This document shows positions 54,705-64,000 of a DNA stretch of 64,000 nucleotides, piece after piece. The stretch lies in contig CM044310.1 in assembly GCA_024291935.2 (NCBI GenBank), forward strand, positions 81,714,713 to 81,778,712, in the 5' to 3' direction. The stretch is from Okapia johnstoni. Lineage: Eukaryota; Chordata; Mammalia; Artiodactyla; Giraffidae. The notes beneath the pieces were generated by a model. It worked only from the letters and a program-made list of their open reading frames with translations, ran no database searches and was not told the DNA's origin. The first letter of the stretch is position 1, and every line of letters starts with the position of its first letter. The position numbers were made by a program, and so were the translations under genes.

Positions 54705-54752
54705 TCACACACATACAAGCACATGTGCATATACACACACATACACACACAA
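54705..54752. repeat. CA-rich simple repeat
   Basis: Interrupted CA/CATA units over about 48 bp. Confidence 0.85.
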
Positions 54753-54854
54753 TAGCCTTAATCTGCTGTTTGGGATTCCATGATTGTTAAAAATCTCAAA
54801 GGTTCATTTTGGTCCTCTAGGGCATAGATCATCAGTTTCAAATTGGACAAATGG

Positions 54855-54866
54855 ACCCAGACACAA
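54855..54866. repeat. Target-site duplication, left copy
   Basis: ACCCAGACACAA, exact match to 55084-55095. Confidence 0.93.
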
Positions 54867-55083
54867 GGGCTTCTCCGGTGGCTCAGCGGTAAAGAATCCG
54901 CCTGGCAAAGCAGGAGAGGCAGGTAATGCAGGTTTGATCCCTGGATCGGGAAGATCCCCTGGAGGAGGGCATAGCAACCCGCTCCAGTATTCTTGCTTGG
55001 AGAATCCCATGGAGAGAGGAGTCTGGTGGACTGCAGTTCACAGGGCCGCAAAGAGACTGAAGCAAAGGAGCACGCATGTACAT
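54867..55083 (+). mobile_element. Bov-tA SINE with perfect target duplication
   Basis: 'GGGCTTCTCCGGTGGCTCAGC', 'CAGGTTTGATCCCTGGATCGGG', 'GAGAATCCCATGGAGAGAGG', 'GGCCGCAAAGAGACTGAAGC'. The exact 12-bp flanking repeat fixes both ends. Confidence 0.95.
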
Positions 55084-55095
55084 ACCCAGACACAA
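55084..55095. repeat. Target-site duplication, right copy
   Basis: ACCCAGACACAA. Confidence 0.93.
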
Positions 55096-55779
55096 ATTCT
55101 TTCCTATCATGTGTCTAAGCTACCCAAGAGGCTTCTGAGCCCACAGCAAGGTACCGCAGGCCCCGACCCAACACTATACAGGCTTCGGCACGTGTTTCTA
55201 GCATTGGTCCTGGAGGTGGGGACTACAGCGCCCCTTTCCCAGACGAGGACCCTGCACCTCCCAGGAGTTGGGGACCACGCCCACTGTCACTCAGCTTACA
55301 GGTGACAGAGCCAGGTTCCCAGCCTGCTTTCAAAGCGCTTCTAACCTGCTTCCAATGTCCACTCACTTCAATCCTAAAGGACAGAGGCTGCAAGGTGGTC
55401 CTGGGAGCATCTGCAGAGATGTCCACCCAGCACTCAAGTGATGGGAGAGCATCACTGAGGTCCGCAGCCCTGGTCAGATCTCCAGGAGGCAGGAGCACTG
55501 GGCGCAGGGAGAAACCTGGGAGGCTCACATCCCCTCCTCCAAACCCTTCTAGTCGTCTGACCTTACTTTTCCTACAGAACAGGAGGAGCTTGTCTGGGTC
55601 TCCTCCACAGAAGGAACCTGACCCCTTGCTGTCTCTCCCTGGACCCGGTCTCTCCAGCAGACGCTGAGTCGCCTAGAAAAGGACTGTGCTCTAGGTGACC
55701 AGTGCAGAGGCCATGAAACTCGTCAGGCAGGCACCCTCACCCACCAGCAGCCACCCTCCTCGCCCATGGGAAAGAACTC

Positions 55780-56120
55780 ATGGGCGGGTTTTTAAGGCTC
55801 GAAATAAAGTTTAAATATTACGTGGAAATTACTGAACAAATCAAATCACTGTTAAGTGGATGTCATGGGCTTCCTCTAGACAATACGTTTAATGAAGATT
55901 ATTGTCCTCCTGGTTATAGTTTTAGATTTGCATTTTATTATCAGAGAACCACTTATGCATTACTCCAGGATTTTCATTAGGTAAATAAATTTTTATGTGG
56001 ATTTCATTATATTCCCTTGGCTGAAATCCTGATCACTTAACAGCAAGAATGCTGCTCCAACATCCTGTGTGTCAATCAGGATGTAACTGTTTCCTCTGGT
56101 TGTTGAAAGCACTTTTTAAA
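55780..56120. promoter_or_regulatory. Candidate conserved regulatory block
   Basis: Repeat-free AT-rich DNA with a perfect octamer ATTTGCAT (55926-55933, POU factors) and TGTCAATCA (56070-56078, PBX/MEIS type), plus several ATTA cores. The wider gap 55100-56700 has no recognised repeat except an AT-rich tract at about 56305-56335. An enhancer role is inferred only. Confidence 0.42.
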
Positions 56121-57124
56121 AAATCTGGTGTGGATGGCAAGAGGAAAAGGGAGAGGGTCAGAACTCAGGGTAGAGTCTGTGTCCAAGTTATTTCACTGAA
56201 ACATACACACAACTAAAGAGGAATTTTCTGTTTAAAGAGATATGTATATGTATCAGGATATGTGTATGATATATACAAATTTCACATTAAAGTGTCTTAT
56301 ACATTACATATATATACATATATATATTTCATATACAATTGTTTTCTGGTATCCACGCTGTTTTTTCTGTTTCTCCACCCTGCTTGGGCCTCTCCAACAT
56401 GAACTGATGCTATAGCCCTGAGACTAACAGTACTGAGGTATAGGTCAGTCTTGGAGAAAGAAAGTTGAAAGAGACAAGCTTGGGAGGATGCAGGAAGGAA
56501 GACGGTGGGGGTAGACATTCCTGGAACCGCAGCCATCAGCAGGAAAAAAAATCTTTTCTAAGAAGTCTAATATGAAGCAATTAAGCTAATTGGAATCTAG
56601 ATTGTACCGGGTGCCTCCGGAAACTTGAGACCAGGGGAATCTCCTTGCAGGGAAAAAAAAAAAAAAAATCACACCAGGATATGAATGAATGAGGGAGTGA
56701 ATGAATGAAGCAGCTACAAACTGACCCTCACATCCAAGTCTAATTCACTCAGCCCCTGAGACACAGAGGGCTACAGGTATCCCTCTTCTAAGGCCCAACA
56801 GGGTTTTAGAAGAATTCGCTAGTAATAAAAGCTCTGCTTATTAAAAAGGGCTGCCACATGCCAAGGACTGGGCTGAACTGATATGCGTGAAGGCATCCAC
56901 CTCTGATCCACCCAGTCCACAGGACCGAGAGAGAACCTTCTAAGACGCCTCTCCTGAGAGTACAGCAGAGAGGCAAACACCTCGACATGGCCCAGGGAAG
57001 AAGGGCAGCAGGGGCCACATGGTAAGCCTGGGGGTGGGGGATGGTGAGTCAGGATGCTCCGAATGCCTTCACGTGGTTTTTCATGTAGATGGCCCTGTGG
57101 CGCCTGGAACCCTAACTCCTGCCC

Positions 57125-57280
57125 AGAATTGGGATTCAAATGTCGAGGTCCCATTATCAGCTCTGATTATCTGTGTGATTTGGGGAAAGTCAATAACCTC
57201 CCTGATCCTCAGTTTCTGATCAATAATAATAATGATACCAACTTCATAGAGGTTATCTCAAGATTACAAGAAAATTGACA
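57125..57280 (+). mobile_element. MIR SINE
   Basis: 'GGGATTCAAATGTCGAGGTCCC', 'TCTGTGTGATTTGGGGAAAGTCAATAACC', 'CTCCCTGATCCTCAGTTTCTG', 'CATAGAGGTTATCTCAAGATTACAAG'. Confidence 0.87.
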
Positions 57281-57306
57281 CAGACTGAAAGAAAAGATTT
57301 GTAAAT

Positions 57307-57521
57307 GATCGTGCATGTTCAGTCGCTTCAGTTGTATCCAAGTCTTTGCGACTCCATGGACTGTAGCCCGCCAGGTTCCTCTGCCCATGGGGTTTTCCAA
57401 GCAAGAATACTGGAGAGCGTTGCCATTCCCTTCTCCAGGGGATCTTCCCGACCCAGGGATCAAACCCCAGTCTCTTGCAATGCAGGTAGATTCTTTACCG
57501 TCTGAGTTACCATGGAGGCCC
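57307..57521 (-). mobile_element. Bov-tA SINE, antisense
   Basis: 'GTGCATGTTCAGTCGCTTCAG', 'GGATCTTCCCGACCCAGGGATC', 'TTTACCGTCTGAGTTACCATGGAGGCCC'. TTGTAAAT at 57299-57306 and 57522-57529 is the likely 8-bp target duplication. Confidence 0.93.
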
Positions 57522-57577
57522 TTGTAAATCATGCATCCAGGATATATGAAAAACACCAAAATTGCAACAACAAAAAA

Positions 57578-58140
57578 ACAAACAATCTGATTCAAAAATA
57601 AATAAAAAACTTCAATAGATGTTTCTTCAAAGAAGACCTACAAATGGTCCATAGTACATGAAAAGATGTTCAACATCACTAATCATTAGGGAAATGCACA
57701 TCAAAGCTACAAAGAGACACCGCCTCATACAATAGGATGGCTACTATCAAAAAAAGTTAGAAAAGACAACAGAAAATAACAAGTGTCAAGGATGTGAAGA
57801 AAATGGAACTCTTGCCCATTGTTGGTGCGAATATAAAATGGTGTAGCCACTACAGAAAATAGTGTGGTCATACCTCAAAAAATTAAAAGTAGAATTACCA
57901 TATAATTCAGCAGTTTTATTTCTGGATATATAGTCAACAGAACTGAAAGAAGGGTGCTAAACAGATGCACACACACCCATGTTTATAGTAGCGTTGTTCA
58001 CAACAGCCAAGAGATGGAAATAACCTAGTAAGTACTGACAGATGAATGGGTAAACAAAATACAGTGTACCTATTCAGTGGATGCTACATCATGGATGAAC
58101 CTTGAGGACATTGTGCTAAAGACAAACACTGTATGATTAC
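57578..58140 (+). mobile_element. Old L1 LINE 3' end, left part (split)
   Basis: 'CTTCAATAGATGTTTCTTCAAAGAAGACC', 'CATGAAAAGATGTTCAACATCACTAATCATTAGGG', 'ACAGCCAAGAGATGGAAATAACC', 'GGATGAACCTTGAGGACATTGTGC', to 'CACTGTATGATTACATTTTTT', where a CHR-2 SINE interrupts. Confidence 0.92.
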
Positions 58141-58262
58141 ATTTTTTTCTTTTTTTTTTTTGGCCAAGCCATATGGCCTGTGGGACCCTCAGCCGGGGAT
58201 GGAACCCTCACCCCCTGCAGTGGATGCAGGCAGCCTTAACCACAGGACCACCAGGGCAGTCC
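58141..58262 (-). mobile_element. CHR-2-type SINE nested in L1, antisense
   Basis: T-rich start, 'GGCCAAGCCATATGGCCTG', 'CCGGGGATGGAACCC', 'CCTTAACCACAGGACCACC', ending 'AGGGCAGTCCC'. GTATGATTACATTTTT before and GTATGATCCCATTTTT after form a 16-bp target duplication with two mismatches. Confidence 0.92.
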
Positions 58263-58565
58263 CCAGTATGATCCCATTTTTCTATGAGGTACTGAGAGTA
58301 GTCAAATTCATAGAGGCAGAGATGAAAATGGTAGTTTCCAGGGGCTGGAGGAAGAGGCAAGTGGGGAGTTACTGTTTAATGTGTTGAGAACTTCAGTTTT
58401 ACAAGATGAAAAATTACGGAGGTGGGTAGTGGAGAAGGCTGCACAACAACATGAACACACATAATACCCCGAACTGTGCGCTCAAAAATGGTTTAAAGAG
58501 CAAGTTTTATGTTCTGTTTGTTTTTTCTTTGTGTGTGTGTGTGTGTTTTACCCACAGTAAAACAT
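58263..58565 (+). mobile_element. Old L1 LINE 3' end, right part (split)
   Basis: Resumes 'GTATGATCCCATTTTTCTATGAGGTACTGAGAGTAGTCAAATTCATAGAGG', 'GGTAGTTTCCAGGGGCTGG', 'CTTCAGTTTTACAAGATG'. A (GT)n tract at 58530-58546 has expanded within the terminal region. Confidence 0.9.
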
Positions 58566-59095
58566 TGGCAAAAATAAGAGAACTGAGTGAGAACTACTTA
58601 TGTCTAGCACCTAGGACCAGTAAGGACTCAAAAAAAAGTTCACTCTTACAACTGAATGTTTATGTCTACACAAAACCATCAGCCCTCCAGAGGCTTCCTT
58701 TGCAACCATTTTTTCAGCTGTCGAAAACCACCTAAAAAACTACCTGGACTCCAACGTCAAGTTTTTTAAGGGCACAAAAAAAACCTCCTCAATCTTCCAT
58801 CTCAAAATAGTCACCTGTGATACTAAGCAGGGGCTTGACTGAGCATTTCTCAACAACCTTCGTCAACGGCTGGGAGGAAAGAAGCTAAAGGAGATGATAA
58901 AATGAGAAGGCATGAAAGGAGCATCCCAGATGTGAAACAGTGACCCCCTGCAAAGGGATGTTTGGGGGCATTTTATTTTCTTTTCTGTATTTTTGTGTAT
59001 TACTCTCACCATCTGCGATAGAGCAAGTGTGGCAAAATGTTAAAGTCTTTTTCATCTTATGAAGTAAAGGAAAAGCAGTTCAGAAGTATCTTCTT

Positions 59096-59223
59096 CTGGG
59101 ACTTCCCTGGTATGGTCCAATGGTTAAGACTCTGACAGCCAATGCAGGGGGCACAGGTTCGATCCCTGGTTCGGGAACTAAGATTGCACATGCCAAGAGG
59201 TGCAGCCAAAAAGTTTTTTTTTC
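59096..59223 (+). mobile_element. CHR-2-type SINE
   Basis: 'GGACTTCCCTGGTATGGTCC', 'GGTTCGATCCCTGGTTCGGGAAC', 'CACATGCCAAGAGGTGCAGCC' and a tail that ends in T-rich sequence. Flanks AAGTATCTTCTT (59084-59095) and AAGTGTCTTCTT (59224-59235) form a 12-bp target duplication with one mismatch. Confidence 0.92.
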
Positions 59224-59265
59224 AAGTGTCTTCTTGCATATACTGAAAGACTAGATTACATTTCC

Positions 59266-59730
59266 CTGCCCCTCAATCAGCTGTCTGATATCATCTCCAT
59301 CACATGCTCAGCCCCAGGCACCCGGGCCTTCTCACCTTTCTCAGACACCCAAGCACTCTTCTGCACAGGGCCTTTACACATGCTGTTCCCACTACCTGGA
59401 AAGTCTGCACCTCCTTCATGTCTTCACTCACAGTCACCTCCTCAGGGAGGCAGGCCTTCCTTGACCCAGCCTAAAACCACACCCACCAAGTCGGGCTCCC
59501 AGCCCTCTCCCCCTTCACTTTCTCCCTGAGCCCTGATCACAAACACCACACAATGGGTGCTCACTTATCATGTTCACTAGCCCCCTGCCACCACCAACAA
59601 CCAGACACGAGCTCCAGGAGGGCACAGATGTTGACACTTTATTGGCTGTCACACCCAGAGCCCTACTGTGGCACTGTCAGTTGCTCAGCAATAATCATCT
59701 GGAGGAGTGAATGAAAGAAGGAATGAATGG
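59266..59730 (+). mobile_element. L2 LINE 3' relic
   Basis: L2 landmarks in order: 'GGGCCTTTACACATGCTGTTCCC', 'CTACCTGGAAAGTCTGCACC', 'CAGTCACCTCCTCAGGGAGGC', 'CACGAGCTCCAGGAGGGCAC', 'GTTGCTCAGCAATAATCATC' and a final GAATGAATGG. Confidence 0.8.
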
Positions 59731-60099
59731 AGGTTGACTTTAAATCATCCCTACCCACTTATTAAAGCAGCCCCAAGACTCTCTTCGGCCCACACTTTCT
59801 TAATAACCCAAGCACAAACTACCAAAAGAGCTTGACTCTTCTCTGATTCAGACTTTTCACTAATTCAGAGTGGCCTCCTGCCCATAGACTTTAACAAGAG
59901 CACCACGAGATGGCCCATCTCCAGGGTCCTGACCCCACATTCCAAGTCCGGGGCATTTTTCTTGAAGAGCATTTATCACCCAATCAAGCCACCCACCCTG
60001 CCAACACTGCTGAACACCACTTACAAGAGGCTCGGCCATCCCTGCTTCAAATCTCACTTGTCCTCAAATATCTCCTGTTTATCTTGGGAACGGCCTACA

Positions 60100-60300
60100 T
60101 GAATAGTCCGTTTGTTGGAAGAACATAATATTTTCCTTGGCTTTTAGGCAACAGTCTGGCAAATGAGCTTTCCCCGTGTAACTTTCTGATGGCTTTATGC
60201 GAGCAGTTAATTAGAATTATACAGACATGTTTATAGAAGTTTAAATGAAGCATAGTTCGAGTTTGTGAAAATATATATAATTACTCACACCGACACTTCC
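60100..60300. promoter_or_regulatory. Candidate conserved regulatory block
   Basis: Repeat-free AT-rich sequence with TTAATTAGAATTA (60207-60219) and ATAATTAC near 60280. Listed on composition alone. Confidence 0.3.
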
Positions 60301-61459
60301 CACTGAAAAAGAAAAGGCAACATAAGCAAGATCCCTAAAAGCAACAGCAGGCGCTAGGAAAGCCTCCGCCGTCTTCAATGGCTCCACTTTGGGGGCCTCA
60401 GGGAGACCAAGCCCCGGCAGGGAACTTGCAGCCCCACCACCTAACACTTTGCTCATTAGGTTCCAACTGCAACCAACGCATTCCCCAAAGGGTCCCTGGG
60501 GTGGGCGCCGGGGCTCAGGCAAGGCCCGCGTGGACCCGTGCACACACACGCTGGGTCTCGCCTGCACACAGGAGCAAGGCTATGATTTGTCGTACAACCA
60601 GCCATGGAGAAGAGGTCTGCAGCCGCAGGCAGGTTCTTTCTCTGCCCTGCAGGAAAGACCTCAGCCTTAAGCACTGAGCGATGTCTCTGGCAGTCTAAGG
60701 ACCCAAATGAGCAAAAGCTTCAAGCACATCTAACCTGTTCCACCCACCACCTTTGGGTCAAGATCCCTGCTGTGCCCTCACCCTAACCTCAGTGTTGGCC
60801 AACCTAGCCAGGGATTGCCCCCTTCTCTCTCCCTGCTCAGTCCCATGGTGACACATTATGGGAGTGTCCCCTAGAATCCACTTCATCTGACTCCTGTCAA
60901 AGGTCAACCTGACTGTTTGGGTCAAAGAATTCTTCAGAAGTATTCAGATTCCCTGTCTTTAAACTTCAAAGAACTACAGCCAACCTTCTCCACCTTTGTC
61001 TTGACTAAAATAATGAGCTGGCTCCCATGCCAGCCTTACAATTTAGCATCAGCAAGACTGATAACTGAATGGTTTTCCCAGGAACGGGATGGACTCAACA
61101 GGCCCCCCTAAAGGAGCCAGCTCCTCAGTCTCACGGGTGAGGGAGCTCCCAGCCATGAAAAATGACCCGTTTGCCTCCTTGGGGGAGCCACAAGTCCTCG
61201 GGACATGTGTGGGCAAGGGTCAGATCCAGACGTCCAGACGTGCATCCGTGCTGCCTGCTGGCTTCAGCCACTGGGCCAAGCATCCATACAGGCTGACACC
61301 AGCAACCTGGCCATTGTAAAAAGACAATGGTCCACAGACTCATGGAGATATTTTGTCTCTCCTCTTCCTCAAAGAGCCAAGAACACAGGAAGGAATCTGG
61401 AATCCAAGGAAGAGGGAGACAGAAACAGATGAGGCAGAGCAAAGAGATGGGGGATTCAG

Positions 61460-61980
61460 GTAGATCCTCCATTCAGTGCATATTTATTAAATCCTGCTCC
61501 ATGCCAAGCTCTTGCTGAATCCCTCCTCCTTCCCACTGGTCTTTCTCCTAAAGCCTAGGGACACAGAATGGACAAGTCAAACTCAGTCCCTGTCCCAGAT
61601 AGAGCTGAGAGTCCAGTGCAAAAGGAAGACTGTAAACAAGTAAACACAAAAATAAATTCCTACTGAGACTAACATGACAATTTTAAAAAATAGAGACCAA
61701 GAGCAATGGACCCAGTTTGGGAAAAAAGTAGTCAGGAAAGGCGGCACTGCACTGAGTCCAGAAGGATGAGAATGAACCAATCAGGTAAGAAAGAGGGGCG
61801 AGTGATTCCATCAGAGGGAAAGACAGACAAAGGAATGATGTAGTCCTAGAACAGGAAGTGGGGAAAGAGGGACTAGAAAGATTAGGATATGGGAGAAGGC
61901 CATAATGAGATGAGGGAGGTATTCCAGAACCTTGCGTGGAAGGAGACACAGGGGTTGGCACAGGCCTCCTGGAGACTGCC
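61460..61980 (-). mobile_element. L2 LINE relic, antisense
   Basis: 'CATATTTATTAAATCCTGCTCCATGCCAAGC', 'AACTCAGTCCCTGTCCCAGATAGAGC', 'GACTGTAAACAAGTAAACAC', 'CAGAAGGATGAGAATGAACC' follow antisense L2 3' order. Confidence 0.65.
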
Positions 61981-62832
61981 TGTCCCCAAACAGCACCGGA
62001 TACCTCCCCACGTCCATTTCTTTCTTGTTGACTCAAGTGAGTTGCTATCTCCAGAAGCCACTAAATCTAAGGAAATCTGGGGCTCTCATGAGCCCCAGGA
62101 GTGATGCTCTATACTCTAGCCTGTGTGCATCTAGGATGTGCAGGGGAGGCCATTCTCACCAATGAGACACAAGGGAGGGAGCAGAGGGCCATTTAGGAAA
62201 AGTATCCTTCCTCTAAAGACAGACCTGTGTAAGGGAGCTTCTTTCTTCTGGTTTGGGGACATTGATGAGTGAGGGTATGATGTCTGGCACCAATGCAGCC
62301 ATTTCTTCACCATGAGGAGACATCTGTGGGCAAGAGCCAATATATTAAGCAGGACAGAACATAAAGACAGAAGGCACCTGAGTTACTGCTGACAGTGTTC
62401 AATGCCTCACTAAGCACTCTGAAGCCACACTCCCTCCAGACTTCAGGTCGTATAAGATACTACATCCTCTTTATGCTTGAGCTGTTTTGAACCTGGATTT
62501 CGCATCTTCCATCCCAACTGATAGGATTCCACTTCAGTCAGCCAGTTCTATCAAAACAGAATGTTTGGCTTAGCTGTTTGCTCTTTCTCTTTCCAGAAGA
62601 CCCTACAGGTTTCTCCGTGCTACTCCCTGCCTCAAACAGTTAGAGGTACAAGCCTCTCCAAAGGAAATTTACAACCTCAGGATCTTGGGGGAAAATTCTG
62701 TTCAGAGCAGAGAAATGGTCAAAAATAGAAAAGTGAAGAAAGCATCATGCTTAATGACACCATCTAATAATAGTTTAAAAAAAGAAAAACCCCACCATGC
62801 CTGAGCCCATGTTCCTGCTCTAATCAATAGAG

Positions 62833-63052
62833 GTTGTGTGTGTGCGTGCTCAGTCATGTCTGACTTTTCGTGACCTCACGGACTGTAGCCCATCAGGTTC
62901 CTCTTCCCATGGGATTTTTCAGGGAAGAATACTGGAGTGAGTTGCCATTTCCTCCTCCAGGGGATCTTCCTGCACAGGAACTGAACCCATATTTCCATGG
63001 TCTCCTGCACTGGCAGGCGGATTCTTTACCACTGAGCCACCTGGGAAGTCTC
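62833..63052 (-). mobile_element. Bov-tA SINE, antisense
   Basis: 'GTGTGTGTGCGTGCTCAGTCATG', 'GGATCTTCCTGCACAGGAAC', 'TTTACCACTGAGCCACCTGGGAAG'. Flanks TCAATAGAG and TCAGTAGAC may be a decayed target duplication. Confidence 0.92.
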
Positions 63053-63074
63053 AGTAGACATAACAATAAGATCT

Positions 63075-63143
63075 TGGGTCATTCTATCCTTGTAATACTC
63101 CTAGGAGGTGGGGACATTTTCCTTATTTTATAGCTGGAGAAAC
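63075..63143 (-). mobile_element. MIR SINE fragment
   Basis: 'CTTGTAATACTCCTAGGAGGTGGGGACATTTTCCTTATTTTATAGCTGGAGAAACT' is antisense MIR, cut off where the AT microsatellite begins. Confidence 0.75.
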
Positions 63144-63253
63144 TATATATGTGTACATATATACTATATGTGTATATATATCTACTATCTACATATGTAC
63201 GTATTACTATATATGTGTATATATATATCTACTATCTACATATATACTATATA

Positions 63254-63295
<42 letters not shown>

Positions 63296-63316
63296 TATAG
63301 ATAAGTAGATAGATAT
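63144..63316. repeat. Compound (TA)n/(TG)n microsatellite with higher-order unit
   Basis: AT-rich tract in which an ACTATATATGTGTATATAT-like unit followed by CTACTATCTACATAT recurs at about 63163, 63206 and 63246, then collapses into pure (TA)n and a (GATA)-like end. Likely polymorphic and prone to cruciform structure. Confidence 0.92.
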
Positions 63317-63321
63317 TACGA

Positions 63322-63520
63322 GGGTGGGCTCTAGAGCCAGGAGGCCTGGGTTCAAATCTCAGCTCCTTCATTCACCAGCTGTGTAACCTTGGGCCTCAGA
63401 GCCTCAGTTTGCTCATCTATAAAATACAGATAACATAACTACCACTTAGAGCTGTTGTGAGGATAACATGAGACACTATATAAAGGACACCAGACCCAGA
63501 GTATAGTTTTCAACCAGAGC
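63322..63520 (+). mobile_element. MIR SINE, nearly complete
   Basis: 'GGGCTCTAGAGCCAGGAGGCCTGGGTTCAAATCTCAGC', 'CAGCTGTGTAACCTTGGGCC', 'CAGTTTGCTCATCTATAAAATACAG', 'GAGCTGTTGTGAGGATAACATGAG', among the best kept MIRs here. Confidence 0.93.
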
Positions 63521-64000
63521 TGTCATGATGAAGGCCTGGAGGTACACTGGAATTTACAGGAGCTACTTTCTAAGTGGTGCTCAAGATACCCAGGCTAAGG
63601 GACAGAGTTCTGCAGAATGAAGAGGTTGTTGGCATTAATCTGTTTCACCCGCTTTCTTTGTTACTTCTGACTTTTTCTCGTACAATGTGAAGGGGGCTTC
63701 AGAAAGGCTACCAAATAGCTGAGGGTTCTGCTGGGTCATCTGGGGGGGTGCGGGGCAAGCACCATTCCTTAGCTCTAAAGCCAACTCCAGCCCAGATCCT
63801 TTGTCAAAATATCTGCAACTGTACAGGTATTATTCTGGGCCCACCCAACACCAGTAGATTGAAAATGTATTAGAATCAGCTAAGAACTTATTCGGTCCAA
63901 GCCTGCTGACCAAGTTGGGCAATGCTGCTTGAGTCTGAAAAACAGCGTGAGATCATGAAACGCCTGTCTTCTGGGGGCAGTAGGCTCTAAAGGGAGCTGC

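Larger units (their letters stand above)
30206..64000 (-). other. ZNF423: Intron upstream of the ZNF423 exon (partial)
   Basis: This is the 3' part of the intron that precedes the exon. The first exon with the start codon must lie beyond base 64000. No minus-strand reading of the MHKKR leader was found. I saw nothing recognisable in these gaps: 30500-31370, 32090-33067, 33394-36070 (apart from G-rich tracts), 37990-39680, 39890-41600, 42480-43785, 43910-44385, 44640-45284, 45503-46451, 46870-48000, 48720-49490, 49610-50350, 58570-59083, 59740-60100, 60300-61460, 61990-62830 and 63530-64000. The part at 45640-45770 resembles an old L1-type 3' end but I could not place it. Confidence 0.78.

Overview
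This window looks like nuclear DNA of a ruminant mammal. It carries many copies of repeats restricted to ruminants or even-toed ungulates: Bov-tA SINEs (tRNA-like head plus a BovB-derived tail), BovB (RTE-type) LINE 3' ends, CHR-2 SINEs and a short mariner-type element. Older mammalian MIR, L2, L1 and hAT/MER5-type fragments lie beneath them. There are no operons, CRISPR arrays or functional RNA genes. Almost every long open reading frame is a chance frame in intronic DNA.

The one gene part I can support is a 60-nt internal coding exon on the minus strand (30146-30205). It has a good branch point, pyrimidine tract, AG acceptor and CAG|GTAAAT donor. Read in phase 1 it encodes (V)EEGEASDFSLAWDSS..., which I recognise from memory as the N-terminal region of ZNF423 (OAZ/Ebfaz/Zfp423), a roughly 30-zinc-finger transcription cofactor that works with EBF, SMAD and retinoic-acid receptors. 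The window is therefore best read as about 34 kb of the intron upstream of this exon (30206-64000) and about 30 kb of the intron downstream (1-30145), transcribed right to left. No zinc-finger exon, start-codon exon or promoter of the gene was found.

Downstream intron (1-30145): MIR, L2, MER5 and L1 relics with younger Bov-tA and CHR-2 insertions. Notable items are a BovB fragment between two 61-bp direct repeats (5994-6450), an L1 3' end with an exact 15-bp target duplication (11377-11856), a 1-kb L2 relic (about 13170-14170), an inverted pair of AP-1/NF-E2 sites (14196-14219), two adjacent CHR-2 copies inside one outer direct repeat (18464-18782), a CpG-rich patch (19352-19675), and repeat-poor AT-rich blocks with TAATTA motifs.

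Upstream intron (30206-64000): a G-quadruplex motif next to the exon, a MIR split by a Bov-tA, a 2 x 163-bp tandem duplication (33068-33393), the largest BovB fragment (36074-36811) followed by a mariner-type miniature element, several clean SINE target duplications, long repeat-poor blocks (51.3-53.8 kb, 55.1-56.7 kb) that are candidate regulatory sequence, and an AT microsatellite between two opposed MIR fragments near the right end.

No new protein system was found. The interest lies in one well-supported exon, mobile-element histories readable at base resolution, and candidate regulatory DNA of a developmental gene. All family names come from recognising consensus features by eye, without a database search.
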